A program made the translations under genes and the position numbers. From Drosophila miranda (Eukaryota > Arthropoda > Insecta > Diptera > Drosophilidae): a stretch of DNA of 64,000 nucleotides. The notes below the pieces were generated by a model. The model saw only the letters and a program-made list of their open reading frames with translations. It made no database searches and was not told where the DNA came from. How positions within the stretch are numbered: the stretch's first letter is position 1; every line of letters begins with the position of its first letter. The stretch spans positions 36,541,124-36,605,123 of the forward strand of contig NW_022881603.1 in the NCBI RefSeq assembly GCF_003369915.1, written 5' to 3'. Shown in pieces: positions 32,537 through 43,701 of the stretch.

Positions 32537-32566
32537 CACAACGGACCTTTTATAGGTCCAAGTGAG
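32537..32566 (+). other. conserved stem-loop in LOA 3' UTR
   Basis: CACAACGGACC, a short loop, then GGTCCAAGTG. The stem GGACC/GGTCC matches the position of a GGGCC/GGCCT stem in the second LOA element (62155-62188, minus strand), with the same CACAACGG and AAGTG flanks. Likely part of the 3' RNA recognised by the element's RT (inference). Confidence 0.5.
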
Positions 32567-33445
32567 CTTGGGGGCGGGAGGCTCTTATCCCCCCCTCCCG
32601 GCTACCGCCTTAACCTAACCTAACCTTGCCCCGCCCACTTCCGCCCCCACAAAGGGCGAAAATCTGTGGCATCCACAATTTCGACGATACGAGAAAACTA
32701 AAAACGCAGAATCGTAGAAGATGACTATATCTTCTAAAGTGCAAAATCTGAACCAGATCGTATAATTATTATAGCCAGAATCAAGAAAACAATTTCATTT
32801 TTTCTCGCCCTGTCTCTCTCTAACACACACGTAGCATAGCCCCACACACTCCTAATATATCGGACCGAGACGAGTTTGTTTCAAAATTTCGCCACACCCC
32901 CTTCCGCCCCCGCAAAGGATGAAAATCTGGGGATATTCACAAATGTCAGAGACTATTAAGGGTAGAGTAACCAAATTTGGTATCCGCACTCCTGTTAAAT
33001 CTCACTATAAAACGTATATCTCAAAATTTCGCCCCACCCCCTTCCGCCCCCACAAAGGACGAAAATCTGTTGCATCCACAATATTGAGGATACGAGAAAA
33101 CTAAAAACGCAGAATCATAGATAATGATCATATATATCAGATTGCTGAATCTGGATCAGATCAGATCATTTTTATAGCCAAAAGGAACAAATCAATTTGC
33201 ACTGGCTACGCAGCGCGCGACGTCACGCTCAGACTGATTTTCTGTCTCTCTCGCACGCACTCCTTGTCGTGTCGTTTAATATTAGCGGCGTCTGCCGCAG
33301 GAGAGCCATACTGACTTAGTATCGGGTATAATTGTAGAGTTGCGGTCTCCGCAGCAACTGACAACGTTCCCCCTCGTTTTCTTCTACTTTCTCTGCGCAG
33401 GCCCCTTCTGTGAGCGTGATTCGCCTGCTTGGATCGCACCCCTCT

Positions 33446-35608
33446 TCACGTTTCCCGCGCAATTCGGACAGGTTGGACAATATGCATCGGGCTTTCCACA
33501 CCGGTAGCAGAAAATCGCCTCTCCAATGCCATACAGTCCCTAAAGCCATGATCGGTCTGCCCGCAGTTCCAGCAATTCAACTTCTGTGGAACACGCTGTG
33601 TCACTTGCGCTTCCTCAATGACCTCTGCCTCTTCAACGCTACTCGACCGATCCTGCGCGACCTCGCTGACGTTCGCATTCGCCCCGCGACCATAGTTTGT
33701 GGCTTTGGGTGCTCCTCGCCACGAAGATCGAGCCTTCCTCTTCAGATGTGCCTCTATTTCCACGCACTCATCCCGCAGTTGGTCTAAGGAATAAACCCGT
33801 AAGCCGTAGACGAAACTCGCTATCTCATCTGTGAGTGCCCTTTTGACGATTTTTACCATCTCCTTTTCAGGTGGTGGCATCTCCAACCTCGACGCGAGCT
33901 TTCTCATGACATGGAAAAAGTCTTCCACACTCACGTTTTACCGCTGCATTCTGTCTCGCAGTTCTCTCATGCGGTCGAACTGGGACGCCGTGCCTCGGAA
34001 ACGAGCAATTAAGTCGCCCCTTAGTTCCTGCCAAACACCACCGCCATGATCACGGATATACTGCCAGTACCATTCCCGCGCGTTTCCTGTAACCAGGTGA
34101 TTAAATCCCTTTAGAACTTCATCCCCGTGTCCATCGCGAATGAGATGTCGCTTATCCGCGGGATCTAATGCGTGCACTTCATGTTCCAGATTATTCTGCA
34201 GCTTCCTCGCCAGCTTATAGCAGTTCCCATTCAGAAACATCTGTTGTCCAAATACAGCGAAAAACGGCGTTACTCCTGTGGCTTCGTGCACCGAGTCACG
34301 GATTGACACTTCGATTTCCGGTAGGTAGATGTCCAAGTCTCTGTGATCCTTTTCCAAATACGTCCTTATTGCAGCGAGTATCGTCCGATTTACTCTCTCG
34401 GCTGCATTGCTTTGCGGCGAGTAGACTGCTGTGCGCATGTGTCGGATCCCGAAGCCGCTGACCATGTCCATGAACGCCTTCGATAGGAACTGCTTTCCGT
34501 TGTCGGAGTGGATCACCTCTGGCACCCCGAATTTGTAGAATACCTCTTGCACCAGGAATTGAACGACGTTCGCAGCGGTCGCCTCCCTCATCGCCTTCAA
34601 GAAGGTAAATTTTGAAAAGTGGTCTACGACGACGAAAATCCAGGCCTGTCCCCTTTTTGACTTGGGATACTTTCCCAGGAAGTCTATGTAGATCTTTTGG
34701 AATGGCCTCTCCGTGACCACTTCCTGACCGATCCCGACTTGGCTACGGTAATTGGGAGCTTTGGATTCCTTGCATTCGGTGCAGCTTCGGACGTATTCCC
34801 GCACTTGTGCCGTCATCGCCGGCCAGTAGTAGTGCCTTTTTAACCTATGCAAGGTCTTCTTCATTCCACCGTGTCCAGCTGTGTGGTCTTCGTGGGCCTT
34901 CGCGATGAAGGTTTTCGTCAGTGACGCGGGAATCCATAATTTCCACATGGAACCTTCCACTTGGTCGTCGATTTGCGCGAAGCCCATTCGCTTGAATACC
35001 AGGTCCCCGTCTATTCGCAGGTCAGGCCATAATTCTTTGTTCCTGCAGATTTCTTCTTTCAACTCCTGGTATTGCGTTGATTTGAATTCCGTCGTCTGGA
35101 ATCCGAGGATTTCCGTTGGGTCTAGAACCACCTCCTCGATTCAGCGCGATAGTGTATCCGCCACTATATTTTCGACTCCCTTGCGGTGTTCGATCTCAAA
35201 ATCGAACCTCTGCAGCCGCAATGACCATCTGGCTAGACGCCCATTCAGGTCCTTGAGTGACATTAGCCACTTAAGGCTGGCGTGGTCAGTGATTACCGTC
35301 AACGGCATCAATTCCACATATGGCCTGAATCTTTCAATCGCCAATACCGCAGACTCCTGCAGCGTCTTACTCAGGGTATCTGCCATGCTGCCTCTCCACG
35401 TCTCCTGTGCTTGCGCTATGGCGACATTTACTCCTGAGAGAATCTCGGAGGGCAGTGCGTTGGATTGGCCTGGCAAATTCCAGCTGTCGTCTCCACGCCC
35501 CTCAGCGCCCTGTGTGTCACCGCCTTGCATCTGTCCTTGGAGGTTACCTGGTGGAGGAGACCTGCGGGTCATTTTCTGTTTAGACCGCAAGTTGTACGCG
35601 CTCATCAA
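33446..35608 (-). pseudogene. Element B gag with an in-frame RNase H-integrase insert
   Basis: A single minus-strand frame of about 720 codons with two stops (35141-35143 and 33938-33940). Order: Gag N-terminus (MMSAYNLRSKQK..., to about 35340), then the end of an RNase H (ITDHASLKWLMS), a nearly whole integrase (zinc region CTECKESK, YIDFLGKY, IHSDNGKQF, NAAERVNRT) to about 34150, then Gag again (GDEVLKGFNHLVTGNAREWYW..., FFHVMRKLASRLE...) and a CWNCGQTDHGFRDC zinc knuckle near 33560. The integrase part differs from that of elements A and B pol by roughly one residue in four, so it came from another subfamily. Not functional as Gag. Confidence 0.75.
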
Positions 35609-36142
35609 CTTGGCCCTATATTTCCCTACCTCGAACTATCCTATTTATCTTTTCACTACACTTATCTATTCTTCTTTCAGAACAATCGCCTAAACACTAC
35701 CTATAACGCTAACTCACTGATCTTCAGCACAAAAACACTTAATACGGCAAAACAATAATAAGGGGGAAAGGAACCACAACTACTACTAGGGCCAACTCCG
35801 CACATGGTGTTCTACGTCTTTTCCTGTCCAACGTCTAGAACTTTGCGAGCGCTGTTGACTAATCTTATCTTCCTTGGAAGATTAAGAGTCAAGGGCGCTC
35901 ACTTCCCTACAGTCGCTGTCTCCGCGTGTGTGTGGGTGTGTAAATAAGGTTTCGGGGTTTTTACGTGGTGAATGAGACCAAACGTGTGGCACGCACTGGA
36001 AGGCGATGCAACGACCGTGGGCCCGGCCGGCCCACGGTTCTAGTGGCTATATTCCTTGCCGGCTGTGAGTAAAATTTTCTGCATTACAACCTATTGTAAT
36101 GGTACTTCCGCTAGATGGCGCGTCGCCCTCAGGACTGGAACA
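35609..36142 (-). repeat. leader and deleted 5' LTR of element B
   Basis: 35609-35905 is untranslated leader. About 35910-36142 holds pieces of the LTR (TTTCGGGGTTTTTACGTGG block, CCTTGCCGGCTGTGAG block, GCTAGATGGCGCGTCGCC block) in minus orientation, ending at GGAACA. Around 1.3 kb of LTR including the primer site is missing. A near-palindrome GGGCCCGGCCGGCCC lies at 36020-36034. Confidence 0.6.
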
Positions 36143-36358
36143 GAGTTCGAGAAAGTCGACTGCAGAGAAGAAGACTGTCCAACGTGAACCTGAGTGAGTT
36201 CGTTCCAGTTGCGCGTGTGTGAGCCAAGTAGCGCGGGCCGTGTGAAGGGGGAGGGTGAAAGAGGACGATTTAGCTGCCAGGGCGATTCTAGCCACATCGC
36301 ATTCACCACGTAAAAACCCCGAAACCCTATTTACACACACACACGCGCACACGTATAC

Positions 36359-38656
36359 CACGGAGCCAGAAGGCTGCTCCAGCGAGCCAGAGGCACACCG
36401 CGCTTGGCCCGATGCAGCAAGACCTACAAAGCGGCGAGGAAGGATCTGAAGACCGCCATAAGGAACAGCAAGAGGGAATGCTTCCTTAAGCTGTGTGATG
36501 CCGCCGAAGAGGACCCCTGGGGAGGCGCGTACAGGATGGTGGTGAAGAGGCTGAACGCGGGCAGTAAAGCTCCAACAGATCCAGAGGCACTGGAGGGTAT
36601 AGTCAGGGCACTGTTTCCTCGAGGACGGCAGATCCCTAGCTCCCTGCGGTTCGAGCATAGCCCGAGCGACATCTGCGAGGTTACGGAAGCCGAGGTGTTG
36701 CAGGCAGGCAGAAACCTGATACCTAGGAAGGCTCCGGGTCCGGATGCGATCCCCAACAGCGCGTTGAAGCTGGCACTTCTTCTACTCCCGAGGGAAGTTG
36801 CGGGCCTTTTCAACAAATGCCTCCAAGAGGGGACGTTCCCCGAGAGGTGGAAAAGGCAACGGCTGCTACTATTAACCAAGCCGGGCAAGCCGCCAGGGGT
36901 GGCCTCTTCCTACAGGCCCATCTGCTTTCTGGACTCCATGGGAAAAGTCTTCGAAAGGGTGATCGGTGCGAGGCTGAGCGCAGCCATCGAAGCAGCAGGC
37001 GGTCTCTCCCAGAACCAATACGGGTTCAGGAAAGGGATGTCGACGCTGGACGCCATCTTGAGGGTCGTACAAACGGCGGACGAAGCCATTGCTGGGACTA
37101 GGTGGAGAGGCGGAACCAAGTCCTATTGTCTGGTGGTGACACTGGACATAAGGAACGCCTTCAACTCGGCCGACTGGACCCGGACGCTGGAGGCACTGAG
37201 GTCCTTCAACATCCCGGGCTACCTACTGAATATAGCGCGCAGCTATTTCGGCAATAGGGTGCTGACAATGGACACATGTCAGGGCTCTAGGGCATACGAA
37301 GTCTCAGCCGGAGTCCCGCAGGGCTCCGTTTTGGGACCTCTGCTCTGGAACGCCATGTACGACGGGGTCCTACGCCTCCCGATGCCAGCCAACACTAACC
37401 TGGTGGGTTTCGCTGACGACGTTGCAATAGTGGCGGTAGCGAAGGAACTTGCCGCAGTGGAGGAGCTTGCCAACGTCGCCATACAAGCCGTCGAGGCGTG
37501 GCTAGCCGCCGCGGGGCTGGAACTGGCGGCCCAAAAAAGGAGGCGGTCCTGATATCCAGCCGTAAAGTGGTCGAGACCGCCAGAGTGCAGGTTGGTGGGA
37601 CCGCGATCGAATCGCAGAGGTCCATCAAGTACCTTGGAGTCCTCATCGACACGCGCCTGTCCTTCAAAGAGCATCTGGAATACGTCCACACGAAGGCCGG
37701 TGGGACCGCGGGAGCGCTATCCAGGATGCTGCTAAACACCAGAGGGCCAAAGCAGGCAAAGAGGAAACTGCTGACGAGCGTCGTGACGTCGCAGATGCTC
37801 TACGCCGCACCGGTGTGGGCAGAAGCCGCGAAGGTGAGGAGCTACATGCGAGGAGTGAAGGCAACGTACAGACTGTGCGCCATTAGGATCGCGTGCTCGT
37901 TTCGGACCATCTCAGACGAAGCCGCGTTAGTCATTGCCGGGCAAGTTCCGCTCAGGGAGCTGATAAGGGAGAGGAAGGAGATCCATGATGCCATGACGGA
38001 CAGTGCAGCCGAGGTACGCTCCAAAGCAGAAATTAAGGACGCCGCCAGAAGGACCAGCATAGACAGATGGCAGACTCGATGGGACCACTCACCCAAAGGC
38101 CGATGGACCCACACCCTCATCCCAAGCATAGCATGCTGGGTTGAAAGGAAGCACGGCCAGGTGGATTTCTACCTTACCCAGGCACTGATCGGACATGGCT
38201 GCTTCCGCGGCTACCTCAAGCGCTTCGGCCACGAGACAGAGGAGTGTGGCACAGTGTGGCACAGGCATAGAGGAGGACGCTCGCCACGTCCTCTTCGACT
38301 GCCACAGATTTGACCTCGAGCGTCAGACATTGGAGACAGCAGCAGGGTCTAGGGTCAGCACCGAGACTCTGGTGCCGCTGATGCTGGCAGACCCGAAGGT
38401 GTGGGAAGCGGCCGCGGAGTTCGCCTCTAGCGTGATGCGAACGCTTAGGTCCTTGAAGAGAAGGCGGAAGGAGCAGACGGAGTAGGTGTCCACGCCACTG
38501 CGAAGCAATGCTTTGCGGCAGTACCGCAGTCCGCGGGGCCCCTAGTCCCAACATACTCTTGTCCGTTAAATTTAGTTAAATATAAATTGTATAGTATATA
38601 TTATAGAGCAAATAAATAAGTATATTAATAAAAAAAAAAAAAAAAAAAAAAAAAAA
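36359..38656 (+). mobile_element. R1-clade non-LTR retrotransposon, 5'-truncated
   Basis: Inserted in the 5' LTR of element A with duplication ACGTATAC (36351-36358 and 38657-38664); the uninterrupted target is seen reversed in B's LTR at about 22679-22695. Ends in a 27-base poly(A) (38630-38656). Only the downstream part of the pol reading frame is present, consistent with 5' truncation during target-primed reverse transcription. Not in rDNA, so a dispersed R1-clade family rather than R1 itself. Confidence 0.75.
36404..38485 (+). pseudogene. R1-clade RT and C-terminal domain, frameshifted
   Basis: RT with PRKAPGPDAIPNSALKLA, SSYRPICFLDSMGKVFE, LDIRNAFNSADW, GVPQGSVLGPLLWN and the FADDVAIV active site near 37404-37427. 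The frame breaks near 37545 (Gln-Lys-Arg run) and continues in another frame from 37498 to 38313 (thumb-like region with LGVLIDTRLSFKEHL), then shifts again near 38245 into a segment with EEDARHVLFDCHRF, the end of a Cys/His zinc motif, stopping at 38485. The endonuclease is absent. Inactive. Confidence 0.8.
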
Positions 38657-38664
38657 ACGTATAC

Positions 38665-39593
38665 ACGGACCTATATAAATTTATTATTTATATATATAAT
38701 CCGCACCCCAAACACCGTTCCACATTAAATGTTATTTTGTTCCGTGTGTTGTCCTTTATTTAGTATTTAGTATTAGCTTAAACCGTTTAACGTAACATCT
38801 TGGCCATTGAAAAAATATGTAAAAACAACAACACCTTTCACGAACCTAAATCTGCGATCAGCTGTTCAGTTCCAGAAGATTAACCCTTAGTGGGTGACGC
38901 GGGGGTCCCGTCAGTCCACCGTATTTGGTCGAGCGATTTGTGGAAAAATATTGTTTATGTCCCGGGGACCCTTAACAAGAGCTCTTGGTGGGTTAAGTCT
39001 CCGTAGGGGCCCGAGTTAACTCCCGTAATTAATTAATTAACTCCCGTAAAACTGGATCCACTCATCTACACATATTCCATTACGTATGGGTGAGGGTATC
39101 CCTGTTGGTTGAACGAAATTTCAGCAGTTATTTCCGTGTTTGCCTTTGTGTCGAACGTTTTGGTGTTTCTTTTTGGTTAGTGATAATTTTGAGTATATCT
39201 ATTTATTAATGAGAAAGATGAAATTGTCAATTTATAATTAAAAAAGCTTGGATATATATTGAAGCATGATGCAATAAATTAAAATAGAGGGAGGACGCGT
39301 GGCGTAAGCCATGGATTAGGCCAGCCGTTACCGTTCCAGCAGAGGGTGGCCAAAATGAACGTTGTGTTTGGTCACAGGTAGGGCGGGCGCGCGAAGTGAT
39401 AAAACCCAAGCTTCACCCACTTGATAGCCGTCTGTTTATGATTTTCTTTGTTTTTAGGTTGTTGTTAGTTTTGATGTCTCGAGAAGTAGTATGTCTTCTT
39501 TTTTGTCTATATATGGCGGGCAAGGGGAACTACCCAGCCCTGGGGTCGACAGCTAGCCGGCATTGCCCCCTGGGAAACAAGCCAAGTGTAACA
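38665..39593 (+). repeat. distal part of the 5' LTR of element A
   Basis: Matches the minus-strand LTR of B from about 22690 down to 21759 and ends AGTGTAACA at 39593. Contains ATTAATTAATTAACTCC, a small local duplication absent from B. Confidence 0.75.
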
Positions 39594-39595
39594 AA

Positions 39596-39603
39596 TGGCG
39601 CCC
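39596..39603 (+). promoter_or_regulatory. primer binding site of element A
   Basis: TGGCGCCC two bases after the LTR end. This is complementary to the 3' end of tRNA-Lys, the primer type known for Ulysses and Osvaldo. Confidence 0.6.
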
Positions 39604-40560
39604 AAATTTATTTTCGAATTCGCATGCATCTGGACTGACGCAGGTTCGGGTGGTATTACAACAAATGTCACTCGGGCTGCTAAAGGCAGATGCGGGGAAT
39701 GAAAAAAAATAATAAATTTTGTGGAGAAGACGACAGCTCGCGAAGTGCAGTTTAGCTGTCCCGGCAGAAGTCGCTGCTGCAGGCTTAAGGTGAGCGTAAA
39801 GCTGGTCCTTAATGTCGCGGGGTGATTGATGCTAGGAATGGATAGACGGAGGCAGTTAACGGAAATATAAAATATGTGATAGGGCCTTACGAATTACAGT
39901 TGAACATTTTGTCGCTATTCGATGTCGCAAGTGAACGTAAGTCACTGCCGTTCAACAAAAAAATAGACAGGGAGTTTGCGACGGACACATAGGCAATAGT
40001 CCACCAGGCAGGTGGACTGTGATATCGAATAAATCTGTTATGGAATGTGATATTGGAATAAGTTAGAGTAAAAAAAAAAGTAAAACAAAGCCGCTTTCGT
40101 GTTTTTGAACCTGTTGTCTGTCTGCCGAGAGGTGCTGAAGAGTAGGTGGCCCGGGAGTCGTAAAGACAACCCACGATGCATCTGTTGTCATGGCAGATCG
40201 GTATGATGGATGACAGGAACAAATCACAAGCAAAGTGAGCTCATGCACCGTGAGGCTTCTCGTTTATCGGCCATCGCTTAGAGCGATGACTAGAGTAGAT
40301 GACAGGCCGCACAAAGGTGGTGTTCGTAATTGTAGGATATCCGTAGGGCGACTGTCAAGTGGAGCGCAGAAACTGGAGCGGTTACTGGTCCCGGCTAGTC
40401 ACGTGTCCCCCTCTTAATGAATATTGTAAGAAGAAGAAGAACTGTTAGAAATTTTTGTTGTTAGGTTTTGTGTTGTGTTGAATGTGTTTGAAGTTTGAGT
40501 GTCTTAGGTGTCGACCGAACATACATGTAAATTAAATAACTGCGGTAGCGGATCGTTCGA
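39604..40560 (+). other. leader region of element A
   Basis: About 950 bases between primer site and the first gag-like codons, with no long frame. Most of gag is missing: coding sequence resumes only shortly before the zinc knuckle. Confidence 0.5.
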
Positions 40561-40562
40561 TT

Positions 40563-41993
40563 AGCGATGAAGAGGCAGAGGTCATTGAGGAAGCGCAAGT
40601 GACACAGCGTGTTCCACAGAAGTTGATTTGCTGGAACTGCGGGCAGACCGATCATGGATTTAGGGACTGTATGGCATCGGAGAGGCGAATTTTAGGCTAC
40701 CGGACAAGAGCCCGATGCATATTGTCCAACCTGTCCGAATTGCGCGGGAAACGTGAAGAGGGGTGCGATCCAAGCAGGCGAATCACGCTCACAGAAAGGG
40801 CCTGCGCAGAGAAAGTAGAAGAAAATAAAATTGAATTAGATAGACGTAATTTGCATGCTAGGTTAAGGAACTTATCATATGAAGAGCGATTAAGAAATTA
40901 TTTAGAAACCCGAAATAGAATATTTTCTGAACTACGAGTGGATGGTATGCGAGCACTGTCGGTGCGGGTGAGAAAGGCGAGATCCCGTTTTAAGCCAAGG
41001 CGAGCTATGAGGAGGCAGGTGATTGCTTCAGTAAAGCGTTGTTGCAAGAAAGACCCGAGAGTTTTCGCAGAAATCTCTATAATGGGCGAGTCCGTGCGAG
41101 GCCTGTTTAATTCAGGCGCTACACACAGCATGCTAGGGTGTAATGGTCAGGAATTCCTGGAGAAGCTGGGCGTGGAGGCTCGTCGATATTCTTCTATAGT
41201 GAAGGGAGCGAATGGGGAAGATCGCGCAATCGTTGGCCGAGTAGAATTACAGGTGAAATACAAGGGAGAGGTAAAAAGATTAACGTTTTTCGTATGCCCT
41301 TTCTTGGAACAGGAAATTTACTTGGGGGTAGACTTTTGGCGGGTATTCTCATTGGCTCCTGAGGTGATGGGAGAAGGACCAGTAGGGGCATCTCACAGAC
41401 TAGTGGAAGAAGTGCTGGCTGATCAAGTCGCTCACTATGTGGAAGGCCCGGAGAAGGAGATAGTGCAGGAAGAATGGGAGTTGTCAGAAGAGCAAAAGGC
41501 AGCCTTGGATCAGGTGAAGGCAGAGTTTCTGACTTTCGAAGCCGTAGGCCTGGGGAGGACGTCGAGAGAGACTCATAAAATTCAGTTGGTGGAGAAGGTC
41601 GAGCCTGTGAAGGATCGACATTACCCGCTGTCGCCAGCGATGCAGGAAGTGGTGTGTGGTGAGGTGGACAAAATGTTAGCTTTGGGAGTCATCGAGTACA
41701 GTGATAGTCCGTGGAGCAACCGAACCACCGTGGTGCGAAGGCCGGGCAAAAATCGTTTCTGTCTCGATGCCCGAAAGCTCAACAAAGTAACCATCAAGGA
41801 TGCTTACCCACTTCCTAGCATCGAGGGGATTTTGTCGCGTCTCGATCAGACGATATATACATATCTCCAGCGTCGACTTAAAATTCCCTTTTTCGCTTTT
41901 CGTCCTGGTACACGCGGATTTCAAGCGGCACTTCTACATACAGTGCGACGCCTCACATTATGGGGTATGAGCCGTACTCTTCCAACGGGATGA
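40563..41993 (+). pseudogene. Element A gag end, protease and truncated RT
   Basis: Open from an EEAEVIEEAQVTQRV segment through the CWNCGQTDHGFRDC zinc knuckle (about 40630-40672) to an aspartic protease in which the catalytic motif reads GLFNSGATHSML (near 41100): the Asp of DSG is Asn here, so the protease would be inactive. RT begins (FCLDARKLNK near 41757) but jumps near 41860 from the first catalytic block into RNase H-derived sequence in another frame, so the YLDD region is deleted. Compare element B, which has the Asp and the RT middle. Confidence 0.8.
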
Positions 41994-42129
41994 CGAGCAG
42001 AGCGAGTGGCCCATAGCGTTTTTTTCTGCCAAACTGAATTGCCAATCTGAATCTGGAGAATATCAGGAGTTAAGGAAGGAAATAACAGAGAACCAAGACC
42101 GCTTACCTGATCTCCAGATTGTTGACGGC

Positions 42130-43266
42130 ATGATATTGAAGCGCATGCGCTTTGAACGATTGGATGATCAACTGGAGGGCGCCGTCTGGAAATTGTGGGT
42201 TCCGAGTTCGCTGGCGGCCGCGTTGATAGACAAAGCACATTCGGAAGAGAAGACAGCGCACGGAGGAATCGCGAAAACCTTTCACTTATTGCGTAGGCAG
42301 TTTTACTGGCCGAACATGGCGATAGAGGTGCGGGATTATATCCGACGGTGCACCGTGTGCAAGGAGTCGAAAGCGCAGAATTATCGGATGCAGGTCGGGA
42401 TGGGGCAAGAAGTGGTCACTGAGCGCCCGTTCCAAAAACTTTATATTGATTTTTTGGGCAAATATCCGCGGTCAAAGAACGGTCAGGCGTGGATATTTAT
42501 TGTAGTTGACCAGTTCTCTAAGTTCACATTCTTAAAGACCATGACCAAGGCCACAGCAAAGGAAGTTGTAAGATTCCTCGTTCACGAGGTGTTTTACAAG
42601 TTTGGAGTGCCGGAGATGATTCACTCGGACAATGGGGCTCAGTTCGTCTCGAAAACTTTTAAGGAGATGACCGATGCATTCGGAGTCACTCATATGAGGA
42701 CGCCAGTGTATTCTCCGCAGAGTAACGCAGCCGAAAGCGTGAATCGCACAGTACTCAGCGCGATTCGGGCGTATCTGGAAGACGATCACCGGGACTGGGA
42801 TGTGCATCTGCCGGAGATAGAACTGGCTATTAGGAACTCGGTTCACGAGGCGACAGGCGTAACACCGTTCTTTGCAGTCTTCGGGCAGCAAATGTATTTG
42901 CATGGGTCATGCTACAAGCTGGCAAAGCGACTGCGGTCAATCGGCGAGCAGGACATATCGCTGCTGGAGGGTCAGGACAAGCGACAACTCATCCAAGAGA
43001 GGATTCGCACTAGTTTACATCAGGCATACGAGCGTAGTAGGGTAAGGTACAACCAGCGAGCTCGGGTGTTCTACGCGAGGCCGGGACAAGAGGTATTCCG
43101 CCGAAATTTTGTCCTTAATGACTTCGGCAAAGGCTTTAATGCCAAGTTCGCGCGCAAATTCATCCGATGCCGGGTAGTGAAGCCATTAGGAGAGAACGCG
43201 TATGCTCTGGAGGACCTTAACGGCCGTCCCATAGGAGTGTACCACGCCAAAGACCTGAGAATGTAG
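42130..43266 (+). CDS. Element A integrase, intact frame
   Basis: 378 codons, no stop. Starts MILKRMRFERLDDQ. HHCC zinc region (His pair in HSEEKTAHGG, Cys pair in CTVCKESK), catalytic Asp in YIDFLGKYPRS, Asp in IHSDNGAQF, Glu expected in NAAESVNRT, where the family usually has ERVNR and here Ser-Val replaces Arg-Val while the Glu is kept. C-terminal half carries the KFIRCRVVKPLGENAYALEDL region ending at LRM. The Met is the first in a longer Pol frame, so it is a domain, not a natural start. About 90 percent or more identical to B's integrase. Confidence 0.8.
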   Translation: MILKRMRFERLDDQLEGAVWKLWVPSSLAAALIDKAHSEEKTAHGGIAKTFHLLRRQFYWPNMAIEVRDYIRRCTVCKESKAQNYRMQVGMGQEVVTERPFQKLYIDFLGKYPRSKNGQAWIFIVVDQFSKFTFLKTMTKATAKEVVRFLVHEVFYKFGVPEMIHSDNGAQFVSKTFKEMTDAFGVTHMRTPVYSPQSNAAESVNRTVLSAIRAYLEDDHRDWDVHLPEIELAIRNSVHEATGVTPFFAVFGQQMYLHGSCYKLAKRLRSIGEQDISLLEGQDKRQLIQERIRTSLHQAYERSRVRYNQRARVFYARPGQEVFRRNFVLNDFGKGFNAKFARKFIRCRVVKPLGENAYALEDLNGRPIGVYHAKDLRM

Positions 43267-43406
43267 TGAGTTGTGGGTGTGGCCTACGTTGGGCGCGGCA
43301 GAAGAATGCAGGGCACGCCGGCGTGTGCTCGATAGTGTTCCGGAATCCGGTGGGCATGACCACGCGTATGTTGTCCCTCCTGGGACTGACGACATACTCG
43401 TGGTGG

Positions 43407-43701
43407 TGTTCCAGTCCCACCTGAACGATAGGTGGCCAGGGCTGAGGGCGACGCGCCATCTAGCGGAAGTCCAGGGAGGCTCGATGGTGTATGGTGACAT
43501 CGGGGGGAGCTGGAGCCGTACTGGGGATATAAGGAATAGAATAGGATTAGTTATATGTATTAGTAAGGGAAAAGGGGATAAATAGGAGTGAAAATATTAG
43601 AAAACGTGGATTGGATTATGGAAATCGTGGAGCGTGGACGAAAGAGTAACGTCGAAATTTGAAATTTTGTGCTTAAAACAGAAAGTTTGAAGTGAGTACA
43701 G
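43407..43701 (+). repeat. first part of the 3' LTR of element A
   Basis: TGTTCCAGTCCCACC onward, matching 21360-21660; interrupted at GAGTACAG by helitron copy 4. The LTR end is at 51830-51906. Confidence 0.8.

Larger units (their letters stand above)
26997..32625 (+). mobile_element. LOA-clade non-LTR retrotransposon, full length
   Basis: 5629 bp between two perfect copies of the 12-mer TTGCCCCGCCCA (26985-26996 and 32626-32637), a target duplication inside the helitron. Has a 5' UTR of about 470 bp, ORF1, an ORF2 with endonuclease, RT and RNase H, a 3' UTR with a stem-loop and a short tail of TAACC units instead of poly(A). LOA-clade members such as Bilbo and TRIM from obscura-group flies have this build. 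Perfect TSD, full length and a single ORF2 stop point to a recent insertion. Confidence 0.8.
26693..33376 (+). mobile_element. ISY/DINE-1 helitron copy 3, split by a LOA-clade element
   Basis: Left part 26693-26996 starts TATACCCGATACTC and includes the TA core and GTCY run; right part 32638-33376 carries the remaining blocks, the reversed GA motif near 32813, AGTATCGGGTATA at about 33319-33331, the GC hairpin and the CTCGTT end. Net length about 1.04 kb. It interrupts element B between the gag zinc knuckle side (33377 on) and the protease side (to 26692); plus-strand element A shows the uninterrupted sequence at 40810-40840. Confidence 0.75.
21759..36142 (-). mobile_element. Element B: Ulysses/Osvaldo-like LTR retrotransposon inserted in the 5' LTR of A
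   Basis: Minus-strand relative of element A. Its left end TGTTACAC (3' LTR end reversed) and right end GGAACA (5' LTR start reversed) are flanked by GAGT (21755-21758 and 36143-36146), and A's LTR continues exactly across the insertion. Order read leftward from 36142: much-deleted 5' LTR and leader, chimeric gag (35608-33446), helitron with nested LOA element, protease-RT (26692-25460), RNase H and integrase (to 23480) and a full 1581-bp 3' LTR. Multiple stops and frameshifts, so inactive. Confidence 0.75.

Noticed and set aside
43271..43585. 104-codon frame in the 3' end of element A, also seen reversed at 23161-23475
   Set aside because: Spans noncoding 3' sequence and the LTR start; open only by chance and kept because the LTR copies are alike.
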